DNA from: Circinella umbellata
Lineage: Eukaryota > Mucoromycota > Mucoromycetes > Mucorales > Lichtheimiaceae
DNA: 64,000 nucleotides
Assembly: GCA_025093555.1 (NCBI GenBank)
Contig: JAIWNF010000019.1
Span: 496,001 to 560,000, forward strand
Direction of reading: 5' to 3'
Shown: piece by piece, positions 37,740 to 49,118 of the stretch
How the letters are laid out: each line of letters opens with the position of its first letter
Position numbering within the stretch: the stretch's first letter is position 1
Translations under genes and position numbers: made by a program
The notes under the pieces: generated by a model
What the model was told of the DNA's origin: nothing
Database searches by the model: none
The model's input: the letters and a program-made list of their open reading frames with translations, nothing else

Positions 37740-38199
37740 AAATATTGCGCGTTGTTCAGTTACACTTCAAAGATTAAAGCCCGACATCGGCTGTCAATGC
37801 ACGAGTTACTATAAAATAGTCGGCCCTACCAGTGTTGGGTTTCCGACTGGCGGAAAAGTTGGAAACCTATGGTGGAAACCTTTTTCATTCAATCAATACG
37901 TTTATGAGATTATGAAATGAAAAATTTCATTAAAATAATAATAAAAAAGAGAGATAGAATGAGAATATATATTTATATTTAAGTTATAAAAGAATATATT
38001 CTAATGTCTTTTTTACTTCTGCTGAGTGTGCCTTATTGTTATCCCTAAAGTCTAGGTTTATCTATGTACGGCACATATTAAAAATTCTACTCCTCTGTAC
38101 GTATATAGATCACGCAACTATAAATTGAGCTCTTGTGCATTAACAGTCGATGTCGGGCATTAACCTGTAAACCCAATATACTGAACAACGCGCAATATT
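37740..38199. repeat. Inverted repeat element of about 460 bp
   Basis: The left arm (37740-37803) and the right arm (38135-38199, opposite strand) share AATATTGCGCGTTGTTCAGT exactly and, after about 18-20 diverged bases, GCCCGACATCGRCTGTYAATGCACRAG. The arms are about 64 nt and are separated by about 330 bp. The structure resembles a small non-autonomous transposon with imperfect terminal inverted repeats, or two opposed copies of one short repeat. Confidence 0.7.
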
Positions 38200-38982
38200 T
38201 ATGTCGAAGAGGCGTCACTAAAAAAGGTGTACTTTCTAAAAGAGCGACATGACAAACAGAGTCTATGTATGAATACGTAGCATAAAAGAAATACACTTTT
38301 TTTTTATATCTTTCCTATAAGACTCGAACCTCAAATTATTCCTTATTATCTATAAAATTACTTTTTTTCCACAGAAATTCTGTAACAAATCTTTATCAGC
38401 GTCAAGAAGTGGTAGTGTGGCTACTGAATTTGACAACGAAAAGAAAAAGTAATATTTGATTCATCCAGAACACGAGATATGGGACGACCTGCCACAGGTG
38501 GTTATCATAAAGTTGGATGGGATTTTTTTGACCTCACTGTCGATTATAAAGCTACATGAAGATACCTTCACAGAAACATCTTACTCTATAAGATACTCTA
38601 TTTTTTTTGAGGCAGTTGGTACATACAAGTGTCATAGAAATTTACAAGATACAAAATAGATAGGAATGTACGTAATATACTAAACAGCACCAAATGTTAT
38701 AAAACAAAAAGATAAAAATTGAATGACTTAAATGTCACAATTTTGAGCCAAAAACTAAGCATAAAGATTAATAGCCAGCACTGTCTAATAATCAATATAA
38801 CTGTAAAATAAGGCAATATTCTGACCATAATATTTCATTAAATATAAAAGCTACGTACTAGAATATAAAGTACAATGTATATTGTAACGTTCGTACCGTT
38901 ACGTATACCCAATTTTTCTTTCTTTTTTTTTTACGTACATATATATTGTTAGTAGTATTAGTATTAATCTTATCATAAACAA

Positions 38983-39027
<45 letters not shown>

Positions 39028-39028
39028 C
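38983..39028. repeat. (ATT)n microsatellite
   Basis: About 15 consecutive ATT/TTA units with a few ATC variants continuing to about 39062. Confidence 0.9.
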
Positions 39029-40600
39029 ATTATCTTTATCTTTTCATTTTCATTATTATTATCGGTTATACCGACATAGTCACATGTTTCCATCATAAAT
39101 CCGGTTATGTATAAATATCTACTGTGCCACCTAGTTGGATCCTACTTTTGAGTCTTTTCACAATTGCTTCTTTTTACAAGAGCAATTGTATTTTTTTACT
39201 AAAGCTATTGATCATTTTTACAAAAGCAAATAGTACAAATACTCGTCCTTTTTCTACCCTCAAATTCTTTTCTTCAGTTCTTTTTCTCTTTTACGTAATT
39301 CTTTTTATCAAATTTACTGAGTGTCTTCTAAATAATTAACTTTCATAAATAAACCTTTTCACTTGATTTCCTTTTAGTAATTTTATTGACTTCTCTTTTT
39401 GTGGATTCAGACGTACAATTCCTGAATATTAGGACTCCCACATACCATTACATATAATTATTAAGTAAATTATATTCTTTATTCTATCTTTTTAACATAT
39501 TCCATATTAATTTCATATAACGAAGCTCCTTAACATAATACGGAACGCTTCAATATATAAAAATAACTGATTTGGTTTCTGCTTTTTTCATATTACAAAA
39601 AGTATATAACACTATTTTTCAATATATGAAATATAAATACGTAATATTTCTTTTGAATAGCTTTTATGAAATTATTTTTATTTGGTATTGAAAAAATACT
39701 TTCAGATATTGTGTAGAAAGGTGCATCAAGTCTACGAACCCTTTTTTATGACTGGAATTTGGGAATTTCAAAATGTACACCTTTTTGATTGTACACCTTT
39801 TTTGGTGTTTCCCATATTTTTGTTGTTTGTTATAATCATCTTGAGGATTTTTGTTTGTTGTTAAAAATTAGTTTATATTTGAGGGTAGAGTGCTGCTTCG
39901 CAACACTCTTTATGGCTATCTCTTCTCCTCTTTTTTGGCTACCCATACACATGATACGTATGCGGGGCAAATAGTCCGGGTGAAAATTTACGACAGGTAA
40001 AGATAAAGAAAAATTAAGTTTGTTATCATGTGCACAAACAATCATTTCAGCACGGACGAAAAAAAAGCTATAGTTGATTATTATATAGTATATAGTTATC
40101 GAACAGAATAGTTTAGTCCTTTATATTTCAAGTATAATCTTATATTAGTGGAAGCGATTTTTATAAAAAACATTTCCCTTATGTATTTATATCAATGTAA
40201 AATACAGCACTGCAAAAAAAAAAAAAGAAAACCCTATTCTTTTCAAATCACTAGCAATAACAAATCTGTCTTTTGTTATACTGATCTAATTGTTGTACTA
40301 CATTCGTCAATAACAGCAGGGACGATTCACCCGATTTCTTGATCATGCTTGGATCTAATGGTTTTTTGATGTCCTTTCATTATAATCAACTATACGAGTA
40401 TAACATATACATAGTACAATATATATGTATATTTATTCTGATATTGGAAAAGAACTACATGTTAATATCAGGATTTTCATTAAAGGAAAAGTGCACGGGG
40501 AAAAGTTTTACATGATTTCTCCTAATAATTGTAGTGCCAATTTCAAATAAACTTTATAGCAAACCCGCCTGTTGTACAAAAAAAAAATGAAGACTCACGC

Positions 40601-40610
40601 TATATATAAG
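40601..40610 (+). promoter_or_regulatory. TATA box of the D-amino-acid oxidase gene
   Basis: TATATATAAG lies 55 bp before the ATG at 40656, a usual fungal distance. Confidence 0.55.
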
Positions 40611-40655
40611 TAGTCTTTAGTCTGTCGTTTTCTTTCAAGAGTGATACTAAACAGA

Positions 40656-42338
40656 ATGACTAAACGAATCGTCATTATTGGAGCTGGCATCGTCGGTTTG
40701 TCAACTGCTCTGGCATTGCAAGAGAAAGGATACCGTGTAGTCATTGTAGCAAAATGGTTGCCAGGTGACATGCACATTGACTATACTTCACCTTGGGCTG
40801 GTAAGTAAAGGAAAAAAGAACAGGATGTTGTAATGACTAACGGAATTTAACATGTTAAACAAAAAAATATGTAGGTGCTCATTGGAGAACTATGGCACCT
40901 AATTCAAATAAACTTCTTCAAGGTAAAATAAAAAGAAAAAATAATTCCGCATAACATAAATAGAGTAAGGAGCTGATATTTTCATTATTAGACTTTGATG
41001 CAGGAACCTACCACAAATTTTTTGAATTATCCAAAACCCACCCACAAGAAACTGGCATTATGGCTATCCCTGCTACTGATTTTTATGATGAATTAGTACC
41101 TGATACTCAAACACCTTGGTTTCAAACTTTAGTTAAAGATGTAAGAGAATCTTTGACTAATAAATGTAGCAGAAATAATACACAGTTAATAAGCTAATTT
41201 GGATGAAACTGTACGGTAAATATCTAATAGTTCAAATTTGTGCCTCAAAGTGAATTACCTCCAGGGGCTAAAATTGGACATCGATATACAACAGGTAAAA
41301 ACAATAATATACTATATTATACGAAAAAATATTCATTATAAAGAATGTCATTTTTGATCAGTGGTCGTCAATGCACCTCATTATATCCAATGGTTATTAC
41401 ACCAATTCAAGTCTGGAGGTGGTACTGTGCAACGTCGTGAATTATCCCATATACGTGATGTATTTGATCTTGATGATGGATTAGGTCCTGTGGGTGCTGT
41501 GGTAAATTGTACTGGTTTAGGTGCAAGATATTTGGATGGAGTGAATGATACAAAAATGTTCCCTACTCGTGGACAAACAGTAATTGCATATGCACCTCAC
41601 GTCAACGAAACTGTTACATATATCGGTAATATATGATATATCTATATATATACAATTTTTCTTTATCGACATGTTTTTATTTTGTCCTTTTTTTTCTTAC
41701 GTATCAAGGCATTCTAATATATATATAGGATCAAAAGGAATCACATATATTATCCCACGCTCGAATGGACAAGTCGTGTTGGGAGGAACTGCTAATAAGC
41801 ATGATTTGTAAATGCTTTTTTTGCTTTATTTAACCAATATTAATTTGTGACAATTAAATTTATTAACATACCATATATTAGTAATCCAAACGTCGAAAAG
41901 GCTACTATTGAATCAATTTTAGAGCGCACACAAAAACTTTATCCAAAACTTACGAAGTATGGATCTGAACCTATCAAAGTTATAGGAAATGGTGTAGGTC
42001 TTCGTCCATCACGAGTTGATGGACCTCGTATTGAGCCAGAAACGTACAGTAAGTTATATGTTACAAAATAAAAATAAACTGAAAGTTTTGTTCTAAACTT
42101 ATTATATATTTCTTTAAATATAATATAATAGCAAAATCCAATGGAAAAAAAATGTTGGTTATTCATGCGTATGGTCATGGAGGTATAGCATACAGATAAA
42201 GAATTTTTTTAAAGAAATGTAATATACTAAATATTATAATGAAAATATATAGGGTTCGGATACCAATCCAGTTGGGGAGCAGCGCAATACACATCTGATC
42301 TTGTTGATAAAAATCTAAAGGATCGTGCAAAACTGTAA
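40656..42338 (+). CDS. D-amino-acid oxidase (DAO/DDO family), peroxisomal
   Basis: Nine exons, about 350 residues. An FAD enzyme that oxidises D-amino acids (or D-aspartate) to keto acids, ammonia and hydrogen peroxide. The N-terminus is the dinucleotide-binding loop IVIIGAGIVGLSTALA. The family signature DYTSPWAGAHWRTMA spans the exon 1/2 junction. Later exons give VVNCTGLGARYLDG, FPTRGQTV, ITYIIPRSNGQVVLGGT and GLRPSRVDGPRIE, whose first Arg corresponds to the substrate-carboxylate Arg. The glycine-rich end is IHAYGHGGFGYQSSWGAA. The protein ends AKL, a type 1 peroxisomal targeting signal, consistent with peroxide production. Exons join in frame with consensus sites. I cannot tell DAO from D-aspartate oxidase from motifs alone. 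Confidence 0.94.
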
Positions 42339-43698
42339 TAATTGCATATCACTTTTTTGATAAATGTAATTTTTACTCAATATAATAATGAGATTAGATG
42401 AAAAAATAGAAGATAATAATGTATTTTATATTGTATACAATCTCAAGAAAAAAAAATACTACGTATTATCTTTTGTATTGTCAGAAATAATAAAAAGAGA
42501 TGAATAAAGCTCATAATCAATACTCTTTTGGTATAGTCTCGAATACTTTGATACGAAAGCGAAAAAAAAAAAAGAAAACTTGTTATGAACCATGACTATA
42601 CACATGTTTCTTTTTAAGTTATTTCAAGAGGAAAGTGAAATATTTGACGCCTCAAATACATCCATATTGTCTTCGAACCTGAATAATCTAACTTTGTTTT
42701 AAAGTTTGAATTTCAGGGTGGAGATACATTTTTTTATGGAGATTACGTACCATTACGGTGGATACAACGGCAGCCCCTACGTACCGTAAACCAATGTGAT
42801 TTCGAGAGAGTACGTATATTTATATTTATCTATGATACCAATGTTTGCACAACAAGAAATATGACTTTCAGTCGTGTCAAGGATATGGTTCACAAAAAGA
42901 AATGAAAATGTTAATATCAGTTTTTTTTAACGGTGCTAAGAATTTTGATTTTAATTGTAAGCACCGGTCTTGTTCTCAGTTTTCTCCTTCACGATATGTT
43001 TTAGGGATTTATGGTTGATATTATTTTTCATGGGAAATCTTGTCATTAATACTTAATCCTTCATTATTTTCCATCCGACGCAGTAATATACTCGTTTTAT
43101 TAGATGCAACAGTTAGCATGAACTTTTCAACAAAGGTTCAAAAGAATTGGTCGAGAACTACCATATATTATAATCAATGCGTATGTTCACAATAGGCATA
43201 TAACAAAATATAAAAATGGTATAATTTTATGTAAGTTTAAAATACATACTCATAAACACCAAACGACGTATGGGCTACTGGATCAGCTGCTATAGCAAAT
43301 TAATAAGAAAAGGATTCATCTCAACGGCCATATTATAAATTGTTTTAATATATATAATAGCATGTACATACAGGTTCATGACTTCGTATTACACCATTAC
43401 TATTATTTAAAGTGAGATAGATATTATTATGGCAAGTTGAACTATTGTTACGCATTATTATTCGAATCGTAAATCTATTGAATAATACATTTCAATCATA
43501 TATAATAACCTCATGCCAACACATAATAAATTTACGCATGCCCAATATGTTATCTTAATATTTTTTTACGTTTCATTTTATATGTGAATAATATAATATT
43601 GTTTTATTTAATTTTTATTTAATATAATATTCCTTTAATTGATACTTCTTCTATTACTAAAAATTTGTTGATAACTATGATATGTACGATAAAAAAAA
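42339..43698. other. Intergenic region between DAO and the Crypton
   Basis: No gene seen. AT-rich, with TACGTA palindromes near 42459, 42747, 42778 and 42812. The 3' boundary of the Crypton element must lie in or near the right part but no repeat marks it. Confidence 0.5.
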
Positions 43699-46411
43699 TT
43701 ATGACGAATGTTGGAGACTATAATTGACCCACCTCCCTCTTTTCTTTTCCTTTGAAGTTGATGAGTTACTGGTACTACCAATGCTACTAGCTGATGATGC
43801 AATAGGTTGTATAGCGACTTGAGGATAAGAGTTAGAATGGGAAGTAGGAGTAGGAGTGGGAAGCGCTAGGCGAGGAGGAAGAGGGGGGGTAGGAGCGGGA
43901 CGAGAACGGGAGGGAAGAGGTTGAAATGATGAGGGAATGAAGCCAGAAGAGAAAGATGACTGAGCCTGGTCGCTTTCATTGATGTTGGTGTTGTTGGAAA
44001 TATTCGATGCCATGAACAATTGAACTTGAGACTTCAATGTTTGTTGATTGGTAAGAAGTATCTGCTGATTATATGAAACTTGCTGTAATTGTTGTCTTAA
44101 GCCAAGTAGAATGGATTCTATCCGCGAACTATCTTGATGATTCTTATTGAGAGAATTTTCTATTGTGTTTAGGCGATCATTATTTTTTTGTTGGTCTCTT
44201 GTCAATTTATAATTCATTTCAGAAAGTCTGTTTGGCACCTCGATTTGAGAATCAACAATGTTTGGAACCAAGCCTTCGTATTCTTGTAATCTGTTAACAG
44301 ATGGTATATTTATTGCGTTAACTACTTCTTCTTGGAATTCTTTGAAGTTCGTACTAATGAAAGGATTATATTTTGGATCATCTGGCAACTTTGAGCTAAC
44401 AACACTGTTTTCTTTTTTAAAATATAAATAGACAGCTGCGTCTTGAAGAATTACTCTTCTGCATCTAACCAAAAGTCTCAAAAAACCTCGTTTCGCAGTG
44501 TCTGTGCTTCGTTGTATTGTTGCATGCGTTTTTCGAACACGTTGGTCATTTCCTTGCACCATTCTTCCATTTTCTTCAACAAACTCAACGTTATTGTTCT
44601 CATCATCATCGTTATCAATGATACCATCGTCTTCATTTTCATCCAGTTCTCTCATTTCTTTTTCACAAATTATTTTCCATGCCTCATTTTCAGAACCAAA
44701 ATAATCTTCGATCCACGGAAAAATCATTCGTTGAAGCTCAAGAGAAGGCGAAGCATTATTTCTTGGTAAATGAAAAAGCCTTATCCCAAAAACCTGCCAT
44801 TCCTCTAGCAAATTGCGATGGCAATTTACCAAGATAATGAGTCGCTAAGCGACCTAAACGATCCTTCCAACCGCCGCCTCTTTTTATCAAATCAAATGGT
44901 ATTCCAAGTGCTTCAGCTTCAATCGCACAAGCATGTCGGCCACCATGAGTTACTCTAGTCGTAAAGACATCATGCTCAGCAAATGCATTTTTTGCTGTTT
45001 TATATTGTTGAGTTCCGCTAAGACTTTTTTCTGGATCATCTCGTCCACGCAAAACTTTCTAATTGTGCCATATATCTTCGTTTAAGAATTCACCGTTATC
45101 CTAATTTATATATTAATTTGTAAGATATTAGCGCGCATTATCTTCACAATCCATATCAAGTTCCCAATTATATATAAATACCTGAAGCAAGCTAAACATT
45201 AAAAATGCAAATGCACCACCTGGACATCTAAACACATTTTCAGGCGAATGGCGCATGCAAATTTGACTTCACCTTCCTTTAAAGTTTTACCTCTGTCTAA
45301 GCAGAAAGCCAAACCTACAACTTGCTGGGTTCCTCTGTGCTGTTTTTTTAGGAATAATTGTACAAAAGCAATCAGCAAAGTTCAAATTTCTAAGGTCTTG
45401 ATCTCGGAGAAGCATGTGATGACGAGCAGAAATAGAAAACATCTCTCTCAATCCCGATTTGCTGTTTGCTGTCCAGAGCGATTTTAAAATCTTAATCAAC
45501 CGTCCAGATTTGTACGAGTCCCGAATCACACAGTGAGCAGCTCTATCAGCATTTGTCTGTACCTGATCATAGACAAGGCTGCGTTCGTATTCTTTAATGA
45601 TATCAATAAGATTTTTGGTTCTCTTTGGTGATGGCCATTCAATCAAACGCTGTGTGCTTTGAAACTCATGAAGAAACATCAACGCTTTTTTATACTGATT
45701 TACAGATTCATAGCTTAACGGAACTATAAGCATTTTTGCTTTTCCGTCTCTACTTAAAGGTGCTGCCTCTGTCACTACGTATTGGAAATAAAATAAACGG
45801 AAAGCAATATATTAATATCACAATAGAACGCATAATGAATAATTTATTCTACTTACACTGAGGCAAAGTCGCAGACGAGCTTGATTCGTTATCATTTCTC
45901 AAGTAGATTTGAGTCCTAACATCCGAACCAATTGCTACATATTTTGTATATGTACGCTTAAATACAAATTCTTTAAAAAATGCAATGACGAGCTCAGGTG
46001 GACCCACAGTATATGGGTATTCTGGATCAGTATTAAATCGATGCATATTTTCATCGCAAAAATTCTACAGTTTACAGAGTAAAATATTAAATATAAAGCA
46101 AGAAGTACGTAATAATTAATAAAAGAAATAGTTTAAGTACCTTCCAATGAGCTATTGGTTGTCTGTAAGCAAGTGCCGTACTTGGTCTTACTTTTCTCGA
46201 CAATACCTCAAGCGCGGTATCTAGCATTATTAACAGAAGCATTCGCGTGGCTACTTGAGGCCAACGGCGTGTTAGTTCTATTATTAATAGAGTTCGGCTC
46301 CTGCTGGTTGTTTTTCTTAGGGCGACCACGAGTACGCTTCGTTGGACGGGTGTCTGCAGGTACAGTAGGAGTAGTAGTATTCAATTCGTTAATGGAATGT
46401 TGGGGATTCAA
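43699..46411 (-). mobile_element. Degenerate Crypton with broken tyrosine recombinase gene
   Basis: Read on the minus strand from 46411. An AT-hook-like basic N-terminus (RPTKRTRGRPKKNN) precedes a SAM-like DNA-binding part (STALAYRQPIAHWK; PPELVIAFFKEFVF). The catalytic domain has the first Arg block LLRDQDLRNLNFADCF, then RHSPENVFRCPGGAFAF, then the HxxR block TTRVTHGGRHACAIEAEALG with KRGGGWKDR, and a candidate nucleophile Tyr in LATHYLGKLP. The C-terminus (ELQRMIFPWIEDYFG, a coiled region, then a Pro/Ser-rich tail) fits the GCR1_C-like domain of fungal Cryptons. Damage is visible: frame changes near 46220, at an A7 tract near 45345, near 45250 and at a T5 tract near 44780, and an in-frame TAG near 45060. 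Two introns with normal sites are still recognisable. The element is dead; boundaries are not defined. Confidence 0.85.
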
Positions 46412-47149
46412 GTTAAATTGTTAAAAAAGTATAAGAGGTACTCAGTATTTATAACTTAAAAAGTTTATTTTACCAGGTATTCCTGTGTTTCATCTCAGTA
46501 TTCTTAACTCTTTTCTTTCTAAATTTGGAGATTTTTTGAAGCATTCATTGGCGGACTATATCATGACATTTGTTGATCTTGTTAATTTACATATGCCAGA
46601 TACGTAGTGTCATTCTTTGATAACATTTTTATATTGTTTTTATTTTTAGACTAGGTACTGATATTTATATATAATACTGATCCTGATGAATTACTATACA
46701 GCTAGATAGGATAAATAAGTATAATACGCTAAATGAATTATAAAGTTCATATTATTAAATGTGAAAAAGATTTCTCTTTTTATAAATAGAAATGAGAGAA
46801 AAAGGTAAGCTAAAAAGTGAGACTAGAGTAATACAAAATACAATAGGAATAAAAATGGAGGATTTGATAGTAAGAAGAAAAAGAAGAAATAATAATACAA
46901 GTAGTAATTATCTTATAGATAGAGATGTACATAGTAGATTGAAGAGTACCATTATTGATAAAGAAATAAAAAGGAAGGGGGAAGTATAAGGATGCTAATA
47001 TGTTGCTAGAATTATTTATATGTATGTATACGTTTATTACTGTCGTTGATGACGAAGGTGATGACATGTAATTTCTTTGCTTCATTTTATAATTCACTGC
47101 TGCTGTTGTAATAGTAATTGTAATTGTAGTATAGTGGTGACGTTTTTTT
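46412..47149. other. Intergenic region between Crypton and SRA-RING gene
   Basis: No supported gene. ORFs on both strands near 46792-47140 are AT-rich low-complexity translations. A TACGTA palindrome lies near 46107 and another near 46600. This is the 3' flank of the SRA-RING gene. Confidence 0.5.
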
Positions 47150-48638
47150 TTACCTGGCACGTTGCTCAATGTGCATTGCGTTAAAAACAGCTTTAAGAGT
47201 ATTCTTTTGAAATAGTTTGGGTGCCAAACAATTTGGACATGAATGAATACTTCGAGTTTTTGATTTGTTGATGCATGTTTTACAGAAATTACAATCACAA
47301 CGAATACAATGATAGCTTTCCGCATGTACTAATGGTATTTCAAGAGACGGTGTGCTATAGCGAGTAGCGGCAGGAGATGCGTGACAAAGAAGACAGATGA
47401 ATTCGAGTTGAGTTAATGCGACTTCGCAGAATGACATCAAGTCACGGATACCTACACTCTGTTGATATGTACGATCAAATAATCGTTGCCAAATGCGCTT
47501 GTTCGTAATATCTTCGTAAATAGCGTCAAGTAGTTCACCGCGTGGCTTGAAGATGGTATTCTGTGATATTTCAAGTTCTTCATTAAAATCTCCTATGTCT
47601 TTATTTTTATCCGAATTACGATAATCTTGAGCAACGACACCATCCCAATAGCCTGGATGAATTCGCCAAAGAGCAAGTACAGATTGGAAGGTGATCATAT
47701 AATCATTACGTTTTGAAAAATCAACCTCACGAAATACACGTGGAGCTGCGTATCGCATGGCTCTACGACGTAAAAATACAACAACAGCGAACCATGTTAG
47801 AATACATATTAATCTTCCTCATCAATACACATACATTAAGTTATATATAGATTTAACTTATCTTCTGCAGTCCATGGTGCAGGTGATTCATCATCCCGTT
47901 GTAAAATAAAACGCCAAATTTTATGTCCAGTAATACCAACCGATTCCCAATATTGTGCTACTTTGTAAATACCATCGTATCGATACCCTTCACCAGGACC
48001 ATAGCTTCCACCTGCTTGTCTGGAAGATCCGGAGCCACGGACAACACGAATTGGAGAACCTTTTTTCCAATTATCGCCAGCATTACCAGTTTTTTCTGCT
48101 CGATTGTATGTACCTGCACAGCATTTTGCGAGTTGCAAGTTTCGTCCAGTCAATTGTTGATCTGAGGTTTGTTGACCTGTTTTATCATGACCACCTGCAC
48201 CAGTATAAACGATAATATCACCACGATCTTCATTTTCAGCGTATTCGCCTGACATGACAATACTAAATACCTTTTCTAATTGAGCTGATCCATCAATACC
48301 AGCTTGAATAGCACTATTTAACATATATATATATATTTGGATTTAATACGCAATATTCAAAAAGTCACGCCATATATATAAGCTGTATTTTATAATTACC
48401 GGTGGATACCAATGGAGGCCAATTGTTTTTTCGTTAATGTAGTAAATCCAGTTGGAACAGTTGGAATAGATCCAATAATGAACTTTTTAAAAATAGTTGT
48501 TTTGTCCATGAAAGGTTTCCGTTCAGGAATTCCACGAATGGTTCGGGTATAACGTCCTGATGAAGAGATCAATTGAATTGAATCAGTTTTAACTCTAAAA
48601 CCAGCTTGTGGTCCTTGTATAATTGACATTTCAGACAT
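47150..48638 (-). CDS. SRA-RING protein related to UHRF1
   Basis: Three exons, about 435 residues. Exons 1 and 2 form an SRA (SET and RING associated, YDG) domain, which flips and recognises methylated cytosine in UHRF proteins: GSIPTVPTGFT, then SAIQAGIDGSAQ, SGEYAENEDRGDIIVYTGAG, DQQLTGRNLQLAKC, SPIRVVRG, YRYDGIYKVAQYW and FILQRDDESPAPW. Exon 3 (from about 47760) carries a helical linker and a C-terminal zinc domain, CLLC, then HCIRCDCNFCKTC and CPNC, consistent with a RING or related finger of a ubiquitin ligase. The ubiquitin-like, tandem Tudor and PHD modules of animal UHRF1 are absent. The start MSEMSIIQGP at 48638 is preferred to an upstream ATG at 48668 that would add only a few residues. 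Likely nuclear. It is divergent from the severin-like gene. Confidence 0.92.
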
Positions 48639-49118
48639 TGTCGAATTTATTTTATTAATGTAATACAAAGCATTTTTTTTTTTGTTTTTTGTTTTTTGTC
48701 AATAATATTTTTTTTAACTCCTAATAAAAAATTCATGCGCTTCGGTTAATTTGTATCAGAAAATAATAACTGATTTAATTATTCTATGTATCAAAGGAAA
48801 AGCAAGGTGAATAGTAATAAGATGATTACAGTTAATTGTGAGGCACACACTATTAATTAACTGCAGCACTTTTTTTTTTTTCAAAAGAAAAATTGCATAA
48901 ACAAATCTTCTTCTCGGGAACAAGTACTAAATAGTAAATGACTGATGCTAAGCTCATCTGAAGTTGGATTTGGAAGGTTCCACACGCATGCCAAGGGCAG
49001 CGATTAGCCGATCATTTTTATCCCGTCAACTTGCATATTTTTAGCCCTAACTTTTTGTTATTTTTTATTTTTCTTTTGCTTTTACATTTATTTTTTTTCA
49101 AATCAACTTTTTTTCATC
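48639..49118. promoter_or_regulatory. Shared divergent promoter
   Basis: 480 bp separate the start codons of the SRA-RING gene (minus) and the severin-like gene (plus). The segment has poly-T tracts towards both genes and no ORF; both promoters must lie here. Confidence 0.6.

Larger units (their letters stand above)
37311..40655. other. Gene-poor AT-rich region
   Basis: No supported gene. Contains the inverted repeat pair at 37740-38199, an (ATT)n run at 38983-39028, repeated poly-T tracts between 39120 and 39400, and a dense set of TACGTA palindromes. The DAO promoter occupies the right end. Confidence 0.5.

Noticed and set aside
38300..38340. GGTTCGAGTC on the minus strand as a tRNA T-arm
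   Set aside because: No matching D-arm, anticodon arm or acceptor stem at the right distances.
19262..39423. Shared 15-mer CAGACGTACAATTCC at about 19262 and 39408
   Set aside because: No extended similarity on either side; about this many chance 15-mer matches are expected in 64 kb.
44443..44769. Plus-strand ORFs of about 70-108 codons inside the Crypton
   Set aside because: They are antisense shadows of the recombinase C-terminal coding region.
46792..47325. ORFs on both strands between Crypton and SRA-RING gene
   Set aside because: Low-complexity translations of AT-rich DNA with no family resemblance; part overlaps the antisense of the SRA-RING exon.
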